Under the pieces are notes generated by a model, which was not told where the DNA came from, did not search any database, and was given only the letters and a program-made list of their open reading frames with translations. Shown one piece after another: positions 30,085-40,283 of a stretch of 64,000 nucleotides of DNA. Position numbers and translations under genes: made by a program. Location of the stretch: assembly GCA_018669795.1 (NCBI GenBank), contig JABHSQ010000007.1:86859-150858 (forward strand). Reading direction: 5' to 3'. Every line of letters starts with the position of its first letter. Positions within the stretch are counted from its first letter, which is position 1. The DNA comes from Flavobacteriaceae bacterium. GTDB taxonomy: Bacteria; Bacteroidota; Bacteroidia; Flavobacteriales; Flavobacteriaceae.

Positions 30085-32790
30085 ATGAAAAAAATATTCC
30101 TAATTGTATTTCTTTGCTCAATAAATATTCTTTATTCTCAGATTAAATTTGATGGTGTTGTAAAAGATAGCTTAGGTAGTACTTTGGAATTAGCAAATAT
30201 TATTGTTTTAGATCAAAAAACAAATACATTAGATTCTTACTCCATTACCGATGAAAAAGGTTATTATTCCTTTGAATTAGAAAAAAACACCAATTATAAA
30301 TTTCAAGTTAGTTATATAGGTATGAATAGCTTCGAAGAAATTATTAGCACAAAAGAATTTAATATAACAAGAGATTTTTTACTCCAAGCCGATAACGCTT
30401 TAGATGAAGTAGAACTAACTTATGAAATGCCAGTTACTATAAAGGGAGACACCATTGTTTATAATGCGGATTCTTTTAAAAATGGTTCTGAAAGAAAATT
30501 GGAAGACGTATTAGAAAAACTACCTGGTGTAGAAATTAACGAAGATGGTCAGGTGGAAATAGAAGGGAAGGTTGTTAACAAATTAATGGTTAATGGGAAA
30601 GATTTTTTTGATGGAGATACTAAAATTGCGACTAAAAATATTCCCTCCAATGCGGTAGATAAGATACAGGTATTGCGAAATTACTCCGAAGTTGGACAAT
30701 TAAGCAGTGTGACTAATAATAAGGATAATTTTGCTTTAAATATTAAACTTAAAGAAGGTAAAGAAAATTTTTGGTTTGGTTCTATTAATTCAGGTGGAGG
30801 TTATTCAGCAGATGATAAAGGACTCTATTTATTGCAGCCTAAACTCTTTTATTATTCACCTAAAGTTACTTTCAATTTTATTGGCGATATTAATAACATT
30901 GGTGAAGTAGTTTTAACACCAAGAGATCTCCGGAATTTTGGAGGAGGCTTTAGAGCCCCTAGTAGGGGTAGTGGTACCAATATAGATTTAGGAAGTAATA
31001 GCCTTGGTTTTTTAACCAATCAGAATAATGCTTTATCTGTTGAAAATATACTTGCTGCTTCAAATTTTAGTTGGTCGCCAACTAATGCACTAGATATTAG
31101 TGGTTTTGCGATTTATAATAGCAGTCTTATTGATGCTAAGCAAAGAACTGTAAAGCAATTTACAGATTCAGATTTAGGGATACCTAATGAGTTAACAGAA
31201 CAAACAAGTCATGAACGTTCCGATCAAGGATTGTTAAAATTGAGCGCTTCTTATAAGCCAAATGGCAGCAATCAAATGGATTACGACGTTTTAAGTCGAA
31301 TTTCAAAAGATTCACAAAACCAGAATTTAGTGTCAGATGTTATTGGGAATACAAGTCAGTTAGATGAAACAACACCCTTTAGTATCAATCAAAATCTAAA
31401 TTATTATTATACGCTAAACGAAACTAATATTTTTGCTTTTGAAGCACAGCATTTACTCAAAGATGAAGATCCTTTTTATAATGCAATCATAGAAGATAAA
31501 GAAAATTATGAATCCACCGGAGTATCTATAGGTTTAGACGGAGATCAGCAGAATTATAATATTAATCAAAATAGACGTATAAAGTCAAGTCAGTTGGATG
31601 CTAAACTTGATTATTATTATATTATTAATCCAAAAAGTAATCTTAATGTAACTTTTGGATCTATTTTTAGTCATCAAAAATTTAATTCTAATTTATTTCA
31701 ATTTTTAGATGATGGTTTAGCATTTAATCCAACACCAAATTTTAACAATGGTCTAGCCATCAATGATATTGAATATAATTTTAAGGACATTTATTTAGGT
31801 GCTCATTATCGTTTAAAAGTAGGGAAGTTTACCATAACACCTGGTTTTTCATTACATTCTTATGGTAACAATAATACACAGTTTGGCCAGAAGTTTAAAG
31901 ATAATTTTTTTAAAATAATGCCTGATTTTGAAACACGTGTTCAATTTAAAAATAGTGAAAGCTTAACGCTTAGGTATGATATGCAAAACCAATTTACAGA
32001 TATTACAAAACTAGCGCAAGGATTGGTTTTAAATAATTTTAGCAACATTCAATTTGGTGAACCAGAATTACAAAATGCTTTATCTCACAACCTAAGTTTA
32101 CTTTATTCCAGTTTTAATTTATTTAATTATACAAATGTTTTTGCGCGTTTGGCTTATTCTAAAAATATAGATCAAATTAGAAATATCACTTCTTTTGAAA
32201 ATGTAATTAGTACAAATACTTTTTTTAATTCTAATTTTGCAGACGAAAGTGCTACTGCATTTGGGCGTATTCAACGTACGTTTGGAAAATTAATAGCATC
32301 TGTCAATTTAAGTTTTAATTACAGCAAAATAAATCAATTAATCGACTCTAGAAGATCTGTAAATACAGGATTTACAAGAAGCTATACTCCAAGGTTGCGC
32401 ACAAACTTCAAAAAGGCACCAAATATTAGCTTAAAATATAAGTATACGGTCTCTATAAATAACCAAGGTCCAAATGAAACTACGTTTTATACCAGTGCTC
32501 CTTCTCTAGATTTTGACGCTTATATATGGAAATCGGTTACTCTTAAAACAGATTATACCTTTACTAATCAAAGCTTAAGAGGTGGTAACAGTGATAATTT
32601 TCAGACTTGGAATGCTTCTATATCCTATAGGAAAAACAGGGATACTAAATGGGAATTTGAAGTTGTAGCAACTAATTTATTAGACATCGACTCAAAAGTT
32701 AGTAATACCGCTACCAATCTTTTTGTTTCTGAATCTCGAATTTTTATACAGCCCCGATTTATAACTTTTAGGTTGCGCTATGAATTATAA
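30085..32790 (+). CDS. TonB-receptor-like outer membrane barrel paired with GLPGLI
   Basis: A 901-residue protein with a signal peptide (to about ILYSQ), followed by a carboxypeptidase-regulatory-like domain (GVVKDSLGSTLELANIIVLD). Next is a plug-like region (GSERKLEDVLEKLPGVEINE) and a long C-terminal outer-membrane beta-barrel of the OMP_b-brl_3 type. It lacks an evident TonB box. Such proteins are the standard partners of GLPGLI genes. Substrate unknown. It begins 42 bases after the GLPGLI stop and probably shares its transcript. Confidence 0.87.
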   Translation: MKKIFLIVFLCSINILYSQIKFDGVVKDSLGSTLELANIIVLDQKTNTLDSYSITDEKGYYSFELEKNTNYKFQVSYIGMNSFEEIISTKEFNITRDFLLQADNALDEVELTYEMPVTIKGDTIVYNADSFKNGSERKLEDVLEKLPGVEINEDGQVEIEGKVVNKLMVNGKDFFDGDTKIATKNIPSNAVDKIQVLRNYSEVGQLSSVTNNKDNFALNIKLKEGKENFWFGSINSGGGYSADDKGLYLLQPKLFYYSPKVTFNFIGDINNIGEVVLTPRDLRNFGGGFRAPSRGSGTNIDLGSNSLGFLTNQNNALSVENILAASNFSWSPTNALDISGFAIYNSSLIDAKQRTVKQFTDSDLGIPNELTEQTSHERSDQGLLKLSASYKPNGSNQMDYDVLSRISKDSQNQNLVSDVIGNTSQLDETTPFSINQNLNYYYTLNETNIFAFEAQHLLKDEDPFYNAIIEDKENYESTGVSIGLDGDQQNYNINQNRRIKSSQLDAKLDYYYIINPKSNLNVTFGSIFSHQKFNSNLFQFLDDGLAFNPTPNFNNGLAINDIEYNFKDIYLGAHYRLKVGKFTITPGFSLHSYGNNNTQFGQKFKDNFFKIMPDFETRVQFKNSESLTLRYDMQNQFTDITKLAQGLVLNNFSNIQFGEPELQNALSHNLSLLYSSFNLFNYTNVFARLAYSKNIDQIRNITSFENVISTNTFFNSNFADESATAFGRIQRTFGKLIASVNLSFNYSKINQLIDSRRSVNTGFTRSYTPRLRTNFKKAPNISLKYKYTVSINNQGPNETTFYTSAPSLDFDAYIWKSVTLKTDYTFTNQSLRGGNSDNFQTWNASISYRKNRDTKWEFEVVATNLLDIDSKVSNTATNLFVSESRIFIQPRFITFRLRYEL

Positions 32791-32942
32791 AAATTATTCC
32801 TCTTAATCATTCACGTTAATTATTTATTAGCTAATTCTTCCTTTAATATTTGCTCGCTTTTAATGTTAAATATTTCATAAAAAAAAATATAACGTCTAAC
32901 AAATGGTTAAATTTGTTCAACAATAAAAAACAACAAATTATT

Positions 32943-33455
32943 ATGAAAAAATTAGTATTTATTTTATCGATTATGATGTCATTAACATTGACTCAACAAA
33001 CGTTTGCGCAAAAGACAATTGTAGACGTTGCTGTTGGAAATGAGGATTTTTCTACGCTAGTAGCTGCCTTAACAGCTGCTGATTTAGTTGCTGCTTTACA
33101 AAGTGATGGACCTTTTACCGTTTTTGCTCCAACAAATGCTGCATTTGCAAAAATTGATTCTAAAACCTTAAATTCTTTATTAGAGAAAAAAAATCAGGTG
33201 GCATTAGCAAATATTTTAACCTATCATGTTGTGCCAGGAAAATTTGTAGCAAGCGATGTAGTTGCAGCTTTAAAGAAAGGTAAAGGAACTTTAGAGCTAA
33301 CAACATTATATGGTGAAGTTCTAACAGTTGTGCAAAAAGATGATAAAATTTGGTTGAAAGATCAAAAAGGTAATTATAGTGAAATTATAGCTACAGATGT
33401 AATGGCTAGTAATGGTGTAATTCATGTAATAGATACGGTAGTTATGCCTAATTAA
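32943..33455 (+). CDS. Secreted fasciclin-domain protein
   Basis: A 170-residue protein from the ATG at 32943, which opens a clear signal peptide (MKKLVFILSIMMSLTLTQQT to FAQ). An upstream in-frame ATG at 32850 would put 31 extra residues before it and is unlikely. One FAS1 domain follows: H1 motif DGPFTVFAPTNAAFAKI (about 59-75), YHVVPGKF and the H2 motif IIATDVMASNGVIHVIDTVVMP. FAS1 proteins act in adhesion or matrix contact. A strong terminator follows at 33482. Confidence 0.92.
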   Translation: MKKLVFILSIMMSLTLTQQTFAQKTIVDVAVGNEDFSTLVAALTAADLVAALQSDGPFTVFAPTNAAFAKIDSKTLNSLLEKKNQVALANILTYHVVPGKFVASDVVAALKKGKGTLELTTLYGEVLTVVQKDDKIWLKDQKGNYSEIIATDVMASNGVIHVIDTVVMPN

Positions 33456-33481
33456 TTTATTGAAAATTGCTATGAAAAATT

Positions 33482-33511
33482 AAAGCCTCGATAATTCGAG
33501 GCTTTTTTTTA
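33482..33511 (+). terminator. Terminator after fasciclin gene
   Basis: The stem AAAGCCTCGA / TCGAGGCTTT with a TAAT loop is followed by a T-run. Confidence 0.8.
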
Positions 33512-33654
33512 TTTAAATAATTAACTTACCTACTTATTGAGTTTGTTTAACACAGCTGGACAATCTGTATATGACTAACTTTTAAAATATTTTTTAAAGA
33601 GTGAGAAAATTAAAAATACAACAGAAAATATAATTCTCACAGGAGAGGTTATTA

Positions 33655-35967
33655 TCACTTATTGGTCATTTCAAATACTAGTTCACCTCCGTCTATGAGA
33701 TCAAAATGTGATAATTGAGCTCCTTTAATTATTTTTCCGTTTACAGATACACTCTTTACATAAACATTTTCTTTACTTTGATTGATCGCTTTTATGGTGA
33801 GTGATTTTCCATTGTTTAAGTGAATAATAGCTTCTTTAATTAAAGGACTTCCTAAGGCATAAGTTGAAGAGCCGGGAGTTACCGGATAGAAACCTAAACT
33901 GCTAAAAATATACCAAGCACTCATTTGCCCTGCATCATCATTGCCACAAAGACCATCTACAGTTGGAGCATACATAGTGTTCATAATCATTCGTACGCGC
34001 TCTTGTGTTTTTTTAGGATGACCTGTCCAATTATATAAGTAAGGAATGTGATGACCAGGCTCGTTTCCATGAACATAGTTTCCAATGATTCCATCGCGTG
34101 TAATGTCTTCATGTTTAGCAATGTATTTTTCATCTATTTCCATGGTAAATAGAGAATCTAAATGCTGGCTAAAACGTTCTTTTCCACCCATTATATCGAC
34201 CATTTTTTCAATGTTTTGTGGTACGTACAAACCATAATTCCATGCATTGCCTTCAATAAATCCTTGGCCATGCGTATCCATAGGATCAAAATCTTTTCTG
34301 AAAGTTCCATCACTTAATTTAGGTCGCATATAACCAATTTTTGGATCGTAAACATTGGTATAATACTCGGAGCGTTTTAAGAATTCTTTTTCAGTTATTG
34401 TATTGTTAACTCCCTTAGCTATTTGTGCAATACACCAATCGTTATAGGCATATTCTAATGTTTTTGAAACTGATGAATGGCTTTTGTCATCAGGAACATA
34501 TTGATAGTCAATATAATCACCTACACCATCAAAATAACGAACATTTGCGGTGTTTACAGAAGCCTTTAATGCTCGTTGATAATCAAAATCTCCCACATTT
34601 TTTACCATAGCATCAGCAATCACGGAAGTTGCATGGTACCCAATCATGCACCAATTTTCATTGGCATAATGTGACCAAATAGGAAGCATACTGTGAACGC
34701 TTTGGTCATGATGAGCCAACATAGACTTTATCATATCATTATTCCGATTTGGTTGGGTGATATTAAATAAGGGATGTAAGGCTCTATAGGTGTCCCAAAG
34801 TGAAAAAATAGTATAATTTGTAAACCCGTCTGAATTATAAATGTTTTGATCCAAACCTCTATATTTTCCATCTACATCTTCGTATAAAATAGGAGACAGG
34901 TTGGTGTGATACATTGCAGTATAAAAATTTATTTTGTCTGCATCATTGATTGTAGTCACTTCTATTTTAGAGAGTTCCTGGTTCCATTTTTCTTTTGTTT
35001 CTTCTCTTATTTTATTAAAATCCCAATGTGGGATTTCAGCTGTTAAGTTTCTTAATGCTCCAGTAGTACTGACTGGAGATAATGCAAATTTGATGTTGAT
35101 TTTTTCGTTTTCCTCTGTGTCAAAATTAAAGTAGGCTCGAATGTCTTTACCTGCCATTTCTGGAAAGTTTTCTTCTTGTTTAAAACGCCTATAAAAACCA
35201 TCGTATTTTAGGTCGTCATACTTTTTATGACCATAGCTTTTAAATGGTTTTGAAAATTGCATTGCAAAAAATACTTTTTTATCTCTTGCCCAGCCTTTTG
35301 TTTGTCGATAGCCAGTTACTAATGAGTCATTTTCTACGCGAATAAATGTCCATATATTTTTATTATCATGATGATATATATTGTACACCATGTCGAGTAT
35401 GATATGTGATTCTTCTGACTTTGGAAAGGTATATTGATGAAAACCAACACGATCGCTTGCGGTCAATTCTGCTTCTATTTGATAACTGTCTAAATTAACT
35501 TTGTAATAACCAGGAGAAGCTTTTTCGTTTTGGTGTGAAAACGTGGAATAAAAACCTTTCTCACCATCTATTGTTTCTAATGGATCAAGTATTAATTTTC
35601 CAGTAGTTGGCATCACTAAAAAGTCACCTAAATCGGAATGTCCCGTACCACTAAAGTTGGTATGAGCAAAACCGATGATGGTAGAATCACGATGTTGATA
35701 GCCTGCACAATATTCATAAGTTTCAGAGTTATAGCTGCCATCTTCATTAAACATAAGCTCAAAATTAGTTTGAGGACTTAATTGCACCATGCCAAATGGT
35801 GCGGTTGCACCAGGGAAAACATGTCCCATTTTACTGGTGCCAATAAAAGGATTCACAAATTGGGTATAATCTGTTTTGGATTTTTCTGAAGCGGCACTAT
35901 TTTCTTCCTTTTTTTTACAAGAAATACATATTGATAAGACAAGAAGAACTGTTGCTGTTTTTTTCAT
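33655..35967 (-). CDS. GH92 alpha-mannosidase-like lipoprotein
   Basis: A 770-residue lipoprotein from the ATG at 35967 (lipobox SICISC, Cys17). An ATG 21 bases upstream would displace the signal. GH92 hallmarks: GTSKMGHVFPGATAPFGMVQ near the N-terminus, GTGHSDLGDFL, and the C-terminal catalytic-core stretches GNEPGHHIPYLYNWTG and GNDDAGQMSAWYIFSSLGFY. GH92 enzymes are Ca-dependent exo-alpha-mannosidases acting on N-glycans or other mannans. Lipoprotein status suggests surface or periplasmic location. No SusCD pair is nearby. Confidence 0.95.
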   Translation of the reverse strand: MKKTATVLLVLSICISCKKKEENSAASEKSKTDYTQFVNPFIGTSKMGHVFPGATAPFGMVQLSPQTNFELMFNEDGSYNSETYEYCAGYQHRDSTIIGFAHTNFSGTGHSDLGDFLVMPTTGKLILDPLETIDGEKGFYSTFSHQNEKASPGYYKVNLDSYQIEAELTASDRVGFHQYTFPKSEESHIILDMVYNIYHHDNKNIWTFIRVENDSLVTGYRQTKGWARDKKVFFAMQFSKPFKSYGHKKYDDLKYDGFYRRFKQEENFPEMAGKDIRAYFNFDTEENEKINIKFALSPVSTTGALRNLTAEIPHWDFNKIREETKEKWNQELSKIEVTTINDADKINFYTAMYHTNLSPILYEDVDGKYRGLDQNIYNSDGFTNYTIFSLWDTYRALHPLFNITQPNRNNDMIKSMLAHHDQSVHSMLPIWSHYANENWCMIGYHATSVIADAMVKNVGDFDYQRALKASVNTANVRYFDGVGDYIDYQYVPDDKSHSSVSKTLEYAYNDWCIAQIAKGVNNTITEKEFLKRSEYYTNVYDPKIGYMRPKLSDGTFRKDFDPMDTHGQGFIEGNAWNYGLYVPQNIEKMVDIMGGKERFSQHLDSLFTMEIDEKYIAKHEDITRDGIIGNYVHGNEPGHHIPYLYNWTGHPKKTQERVRMIMNTMYAPTVDGLCGNDDAGQMSAWYIFSSLGFYPVTPGSSTYALGSPLIKEAIIHLNNGKSLTIKAINQSKENVYVKSVSVNGKIIKGAQLSHFDLIDGGELVFEMTNK

Positions 35968-36102
35968 ATTTTGGAAATTACACTTCATTGCTGTGCATAA
36001 AAAGCATCAGAAGAAAGCATGGTATTTTTAGTATAAAACAAAGATAACAGAAAGGAGCTAAACTTTAAGTTTAGGTTTTAATTGCTATTTGTAAACTCGT
36101 TT

Positions 36103-37290
36103 TTAATTAGTTTCATTTAAATACTTAGCCAAATAGACGCCAATACTTGCTGAAGCTTGTAATAGATAGCCCCCAGTAGGAACATCCCAGTCTAACATCT
36201 CGCCAATGCAAAATTGATTGGGCATTTTTTTAAGTTCAAAATTTTTAGAAATTGCATTTAAATCAATTCCTCCAACAGTAGAAATTGCTTCGTCTATGGA
36301 TGCTGTTTCTATGAGTTCTAATGGGAACTTTTTGATGTTTTTTGCTAAGGATTCTATATTTAAATAAGATTCTTTAGATAGGTATGTTTTTAGTAGATCG
36401 ATTTGAGAGGGACTTAGTTTTAGCTCTTTTTTTAAGATTTGAGTCGTATTTTTAAAAATAGATTTTTTTATTTTGGAAAGAATATTTTCTAATGTTAACG
36501 AAGGTTTAAAATCGATAAATACAGTTGCTTTTGAAATCGCATTCAACTGCGCTCTAATTTCTGGGCTCAGACCGTAAATAGCATTCCCTTCTAATCCGAA
36601 TTTAGTAATAACCGCTTCTCCTTTTTGAATAATATTATTGCAAGAAATAGCAATGTTTTTTAAAGGAGTTCCTTCGTGTTTTTGAATAAAATTAGATTTC
36701 CAATCAATTTTATATCCACAGTTTGATGCTTGAAATACTTTAGTTTTGATTCCTTTTTTAGAAAAAGTATCGAGCCACATTCCATCAGATCCAGTAACTT
36801 TCCAGCTTCCTCCGCCTAAAGAAAAGACCGTATAATCTGTTGCTATTGTTTTGTTATTAATAATTGGATTTCCTTTAGGATCCCAATCAGAAAAAGTATG
36901 ATTATATGTAATAATAACTCCCTTTTTTTTGAGCGATTTAAGAATCGCATTCAGCACTTCAATAGGTTTAATTCCTTTTTCAGGAAATACTCTTTTACTG
37001 CTCCCTATGTATGTAGGGATTTCAATTTGATCGAGCCAATTTCTAAAATCAATATTAGTGAAATTAAGCAATGCTTTGTCTAAAAAATTAATTGGAGTGA
37101 ACCTTTTAATAAGCTGATTAATCGATTCGGAATGAGTTAAGTTGAAACCCCCTTTACCGGCAACTAAAAATTTACGGCCAACCGTTTTGTTTTTTTCATA
37201 GATGTTAATGGTAAATTTTTCAGCATCTAAAAAAGAGGCTAATAAAAAAGCGGAGGGCCCGCCACCTATAATAGTAATTTGTTTTTTCAT
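36103..37290 (-). CDS. HI0933-like flavoprotein (TIGR03862-type)
   Basis: A 395-residue FAD protein with N-terminal GxGxxA/G motif ITIIGGGPSAFLLASFLDA and the signature GRKFLVAGKGGFNLTHSE (about 37-54). The C-terminal FAD-binding part contains GGIDLNAIS and DVPTGGYLLQASASIGVYLA. It belongs to the HI0933/BaiN superfamily of uncharacterised oxidoreductases. A second, more canonical member lies at 40284, and the two differ in the middle domain. Function unknown. Confidence 0.85.
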   Translation of the reverse strand: MKKQITIIGGGPSAFLLASFLDAEKFTINIYEKNKTVGRKFLVAGKGGFNLTHSESINQLIKRFTPINFLDKALLNFTNIDFRNWLDQIEIPTYIGSSKRVFPEKGIKPIEVLNAILKSLKKKGVIITYNHTFSDWDPKGNPIINNKTIATDYTVFSLGGGSWKVTGSDGMWLDTFSKKGIKTKVFQASNCGYKIDWKSNFIQKHEGTPLKNIAISCNNIIQKGEAVITKFGLEGNAIYGLSPEIRAQLNAISKATVFIDFKPSLTLENILSKIKKSIFKNTTQILKKELKLSPSQIDLLKTYLSKESYLNIESLAKNIKKFPLELIETASIDEAISTVGGIDLNAISKNFELKKMPNQFCIGEMLDWDVPTGGYLLQASASIGVYLAKYLNETN

Positions 37291-37406
37291 GAAACAAAAA
37301 TAGTTGTTGTTGGTATTTTTAAATCATTGTTATGACCTATGGCTAAGCTAAATAAATAGGAGTGTACAACGCGTTTTTTATAGCTCTTTTTATTAATTAA
37401 ACAAAA

Positions 37407-38204
37407 CTACCACCAAACAATAAAAAAAGCCAGATACGAATCCTTATATTTTTGCCAACATAATGGGGCTTGTTTTTCTGTAATACTTGTTTTAATGTAT
37501 TTTTCTATACCCTTAAAGTCTGTCCAACTATTATTTTCAGAAGGGTCCATTCCCCATTCCTTTTTTGAAGGTATATAATAATTTTTTGCTGAATTATCCA
37601 AGCTCGTAAATTTATCAAAATTTAAATAATAGCCCCTTATTGCTTTTTTATAAATAGGGCTAAAATTTGCTTTGTATTCGTAAGGAATAAATAATGAAAC
37701 TAAAAGACATAACGCTTGAGAAACTTCATCAATTTCTATAGTATTAAATTTTGATTTAGTACAACTATGATATAGTAATGGAAATTGTTTTCTTTTTAAT
37801 TTATATAACTTCTCTTTCAAAGAATCATTCCTGTTAGGACCAATCCAGTTATTTAAGGGTTCAGAAGAAATGTCTGGGTCAAATAAATAAAATTTATAAG
37901 CCAATTCCATATGAATCAAAGCTTTTGTTTTTAATTCTTCAATAATAAAATCAATTTCACCGATGGTTTTTTTACCGTCTATTACCTGAATATTTTCATA
38001 AAGCACCTTGTAGTTGGAAGATGATTTGATTAATTCAGAAACAATTTTTTCTGCCAAATGGCCCAGCCTTATATTGGTTGGCAATTGAAATTCTAAATCT
38101 GTTATTAGGTCTAATTCCGATAAATTAAAAGTTGGTAAACCAGTAATTGAAAAGTCTAGACTATTCGTTTTTAATATGGATTCTATCCTTGACTTCGTTT
38201 TCAT
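37407..38204 (-). CDS. DUF1853 family protein
   Basis: A 265-residue cytosolic protein with the DUF1853 core: RLGHLAEKIVSELIKSS, GEIDFIIEELKTKALIHMEL (about 83-102), YLFDPDISSEPLNNWIGPNR and DSLKEKLYKLKRKQFPLL. The core resembles the PD-(D/E)xK nuclease pattern (E..GEIDFI..HMELAYK), so a nuclease-like fold is possible. No function is established. The gene is isolated. Confidence 0.8.
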   Translation of the reverse strand: MKTKSRIESILKTNSLDFSITGLPTFNLSELDLITDLEFQLPTNIRLGHLAEKIVSELIKSSSNYKVLYENIQVIDGKKTIGEIDFIIEELKTKALIHMELAYKFYLFDPDISSEPLNNWIGPNRNDSLKEKLYKLKRKQFPLLYHSCTKSKFNTIEIDEVSQALCLLVSLFIPYEYKANFSPIYKKAIRGYYLNFDKFTSLDNSAKNYYIPSKKEWGMDPSENNSWTDFKGIEKYIKTSITEKQAPLCWQKYKDSYLAFFIVWW

Positions 38205-38586
38205 TTTAATAAAAATACGAAATTAAGACATATAAATTAGAACGCATAAAAGCATGGTTTATATTACAAAAGCAAATAAAATATGTCATTTATAAAAATT
38301 GTATTGTATTTGTGTCAACAATCCTTTTCATTAAATTTATAAGGTAGATATATGACTCCTACATATAATAAAAAACAAAAGATTATCGTTATAAAAAGAT
38401 AAATGCCTTTTATCACTTTCAGTTTTCTCTTATTTAGTGAGTGCAAGATCCTGTTATCCTGATAAATAAAGGTTACAAAAAATCCTATGCATTGACTATT
38501 GTGCTATGTAGTTTTATAAAATGGTCTTTATAGGGCTGAAAGGAATTTTTTAAAAGCCTAAAAATTAATCACTAAATTTTTTAATT
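38205..38586. other. Intergenic upstream of the LPMO gene
   Basis: 382 bases between divergent genes. I see no ORF or RNA gene. It should contain the promoters for both flanking genes and a long leader for the LPMO gene, but no TAnnTTTG box is convincingly placed. Confidence 0.4.
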
Positions 38587-39537
38587 ATGAAAAAAAAAGA
38601 ATTAGAAAGAAGAACCTCAAAATCAATCTCTTTTGGTTTAAAAGAATGGAAATGGTCTAATTTATTTTGTATCATTTTATTAATAACAATAATTCAACCT
38701 ACTTTTCCACATGGCACCGTAACAAGTCCAGTTAGCCGTATTTATAATTGTTGGCAAGAAAACCCTCAGAATCCAGAGTCTCCTCCTTGTATAGCAGCAG
38801 TTATATCTCATGGCACACAACCATTGTATGATTGGAATGAAATTAACCAAGCGAATGCTAATGGTGAACATGAGTTATATGTATTTGATGGTAATCTAGC
38901 TAGTGGAGGCCGGCCAGAGAAGTACGGAGGCATGGATCAAATAACAACAGAATGGGTAGCGACACCTGTTTCTCCTGGGCCATTTACAATTACCTGGACC
39001 AATACGGCTCCTCATGCGACGGAATATTACGATGTCTATATTACAAAAGAAAGTTGGACATCAGGTCAACCATTAACTTGGGATAGCCTTGAGCTTCTTG
39101 TCCGTACATCTCCAAGCTCAGCTGCAAGCTCGGTAGATATACCAGTAATTTTGCCTGTTAGAACTGGCAAACATGTTATTTATAGCATTTGGCAGCGATC
39201 CGATAGTCCAGAAGCATTTTATTCAACTAGTGATATAGACTTTGACGGAGTATTGTCTATTGATGATTTATCTACAGATTTTAATTTGAGTCATAATTAC
39301 CCCAATCCATTTAATTCAAAAACCATAATTGGTTATAGATTGGAGAATAACGCATTTGTGACGATTAATATATATGATGTTTTTGGTAAAAAAGTTTCTA
39401 CACTCGTTAATAGAAATCAATCTTCTGGCGAGCACGAAGTAACGTTTAATGGAGAAAATTTGAGCACTGGTGTGTATTTTTATGTTTTCCAGATTGGAAG
39501 CTATATAGAGGCAAGGCGCATGATTTTACAAAGATAA
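38587..39537 (+). CDS. AA10 lytic polysaccharide monooxygenase with T9SS sorting domain
   Basis: A 316-residue protein. The N-terminal leader runs to TFP, leaving H42 as first mature residue (HGTVTSPVSR), as required for the copper histidine brace. The second brace ligand is H143 in TNTAPHATEYYDV. SPPCIAAVISHGTQPLYDWN, followed by EINQANANGEH, closely follows the actinobacterial type of AA10 enzymes that act on chitin or cellulose. Residues about 232-316 (NYPNPFNSKTIIGYRL ... STGVYFYVF) are a type A T9SS C-terminal sorting domain, so it is exported and perhaps attached by the gliding-associated T9SS. The leader is long (about 41 residues), with a charged stretch before the core. Confidence 0.9.
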   Translation: MKKKELERRTSKSISFGLKEWKWSNLFCIILLITIIQPTFPHGTVTSPVSRIYNCWQENPQNPESPPCIAAVISHGTQPLYDWNEINQANANGEHELYVFDGNLASGGRPEKYGGMDQITTEWVATPVSPGPFTITWTNTAPHATEYYDVYITKESWTSGQPLTWDSLELLVRTSPSSAASSVDIPVILPVRTGKHVIYSIWQRSDSPEAFYSTSDIDFDGVLSIDDLSTDFNLSHNYPNPFNSKTIIGYRLENNAFVTINIYDVFGKKVSTLVNRNQSSGEHEVTFNGENLSTGVYFYVFQIGSYIEARRMILQR

Positions 39538-39642
39538 TTTTGTCTGTTAAATAGCTTGTTTTAAGTTATTAAATATGTGTTCAAATAGAAAGAGGAAATA
39601 ATGTAACAAAATGATTTAAATTTCATTAGATGATTTATAAAA

Positions 39643-39677
39643 AAAATGTCCGTTAATTTTATTTTAACAGACATTTT
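39643..39677. terminator. Bidirectional terminator
   Basis: AATGTCCGTTAA / TTAACAGACATT with one mismatch, and an A-run on the left and T-run on the right, separates the LPMO gene from the convergent HPF gene. Confidence 0.7.
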
Positions 39678-39710
39678 AATAGTTATTTTTTGCATTATTT
39701 GGCATGCAAA

Positions 39711-40010
39711 TTAGTGGTTTTTATAAGTTGCTTTTCTTTTTTCCAATTGCTTAGTTAAATCACTAATAGAATTTTTTGCAGCCAATTCGAAATTTCTCTC
39801 TTTAGAAGAAGCAAATGTTTTAGGACCAGGAATGCTTAGTTCTATTTCACAAATATGACTATCTCCTCTAGGATCGTTTTCTGATTTAAAAAACACATTT
39901 GCGTTGATAATAAAATCAAACTTATCACCTAATTTATTTAGTTTTTTAGTTACATAATCAGTCATTGTTTCACTGGTTAGCATTTTAACATATTGAATAT
40001 TTATTGTCAT
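39711..40010 (-). CDS. hpf: Ribosome hibernation factor (HPF/RaiA family, short form)
   Basis: A 99-residue protein of the sigma-54 modulation/S30AE family that binds the 30S decoding centre in stationary phase. Seen: MTINIQYVKMLTSETMTDYV, KLNKLGDKFDFIINANVFFK and CEIELSIPGPKTFASSKERN (about 52-71). It ends after the S30AE domain, so it is of the short type that would give 100S ribosomes only with RMF in Proteobacteria. Flavobacteria lack RMF, as far as known. Located after the bidirectional terminator. Confidence 0.85.
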   Translation of the reverse strand: MTINIQYVKMLTSETMTDYVTKKLNKLGDKFDFIINANVFFKSENDPRGDSHICEIELSIPGPKTFASSKERNFELAAKNSISDLTKQLEKRKATYKNH

Positions 40011-40283
40011 AGTATATAATATATAAATTATTATCCAAATTTAACCTTTTTAGGTAAAATAATTCATGATATTTATCAGAAATAACAGAAGATTAACTTA
40101 TTGTAAACCTAATTTCTTTAATTATTAAGAACCCATTTTATTATAATAAAGACTTATTTTTGCCATGGAAAAATAAAGAAAGAATACCTAAGAGATGTTG
40201 AAGGGAATAAATCCTTGAACAAGGATACAGGATATTAAAGATACACTTGCAAAATGTATTGAAATTATAAATAAAAAATTATA

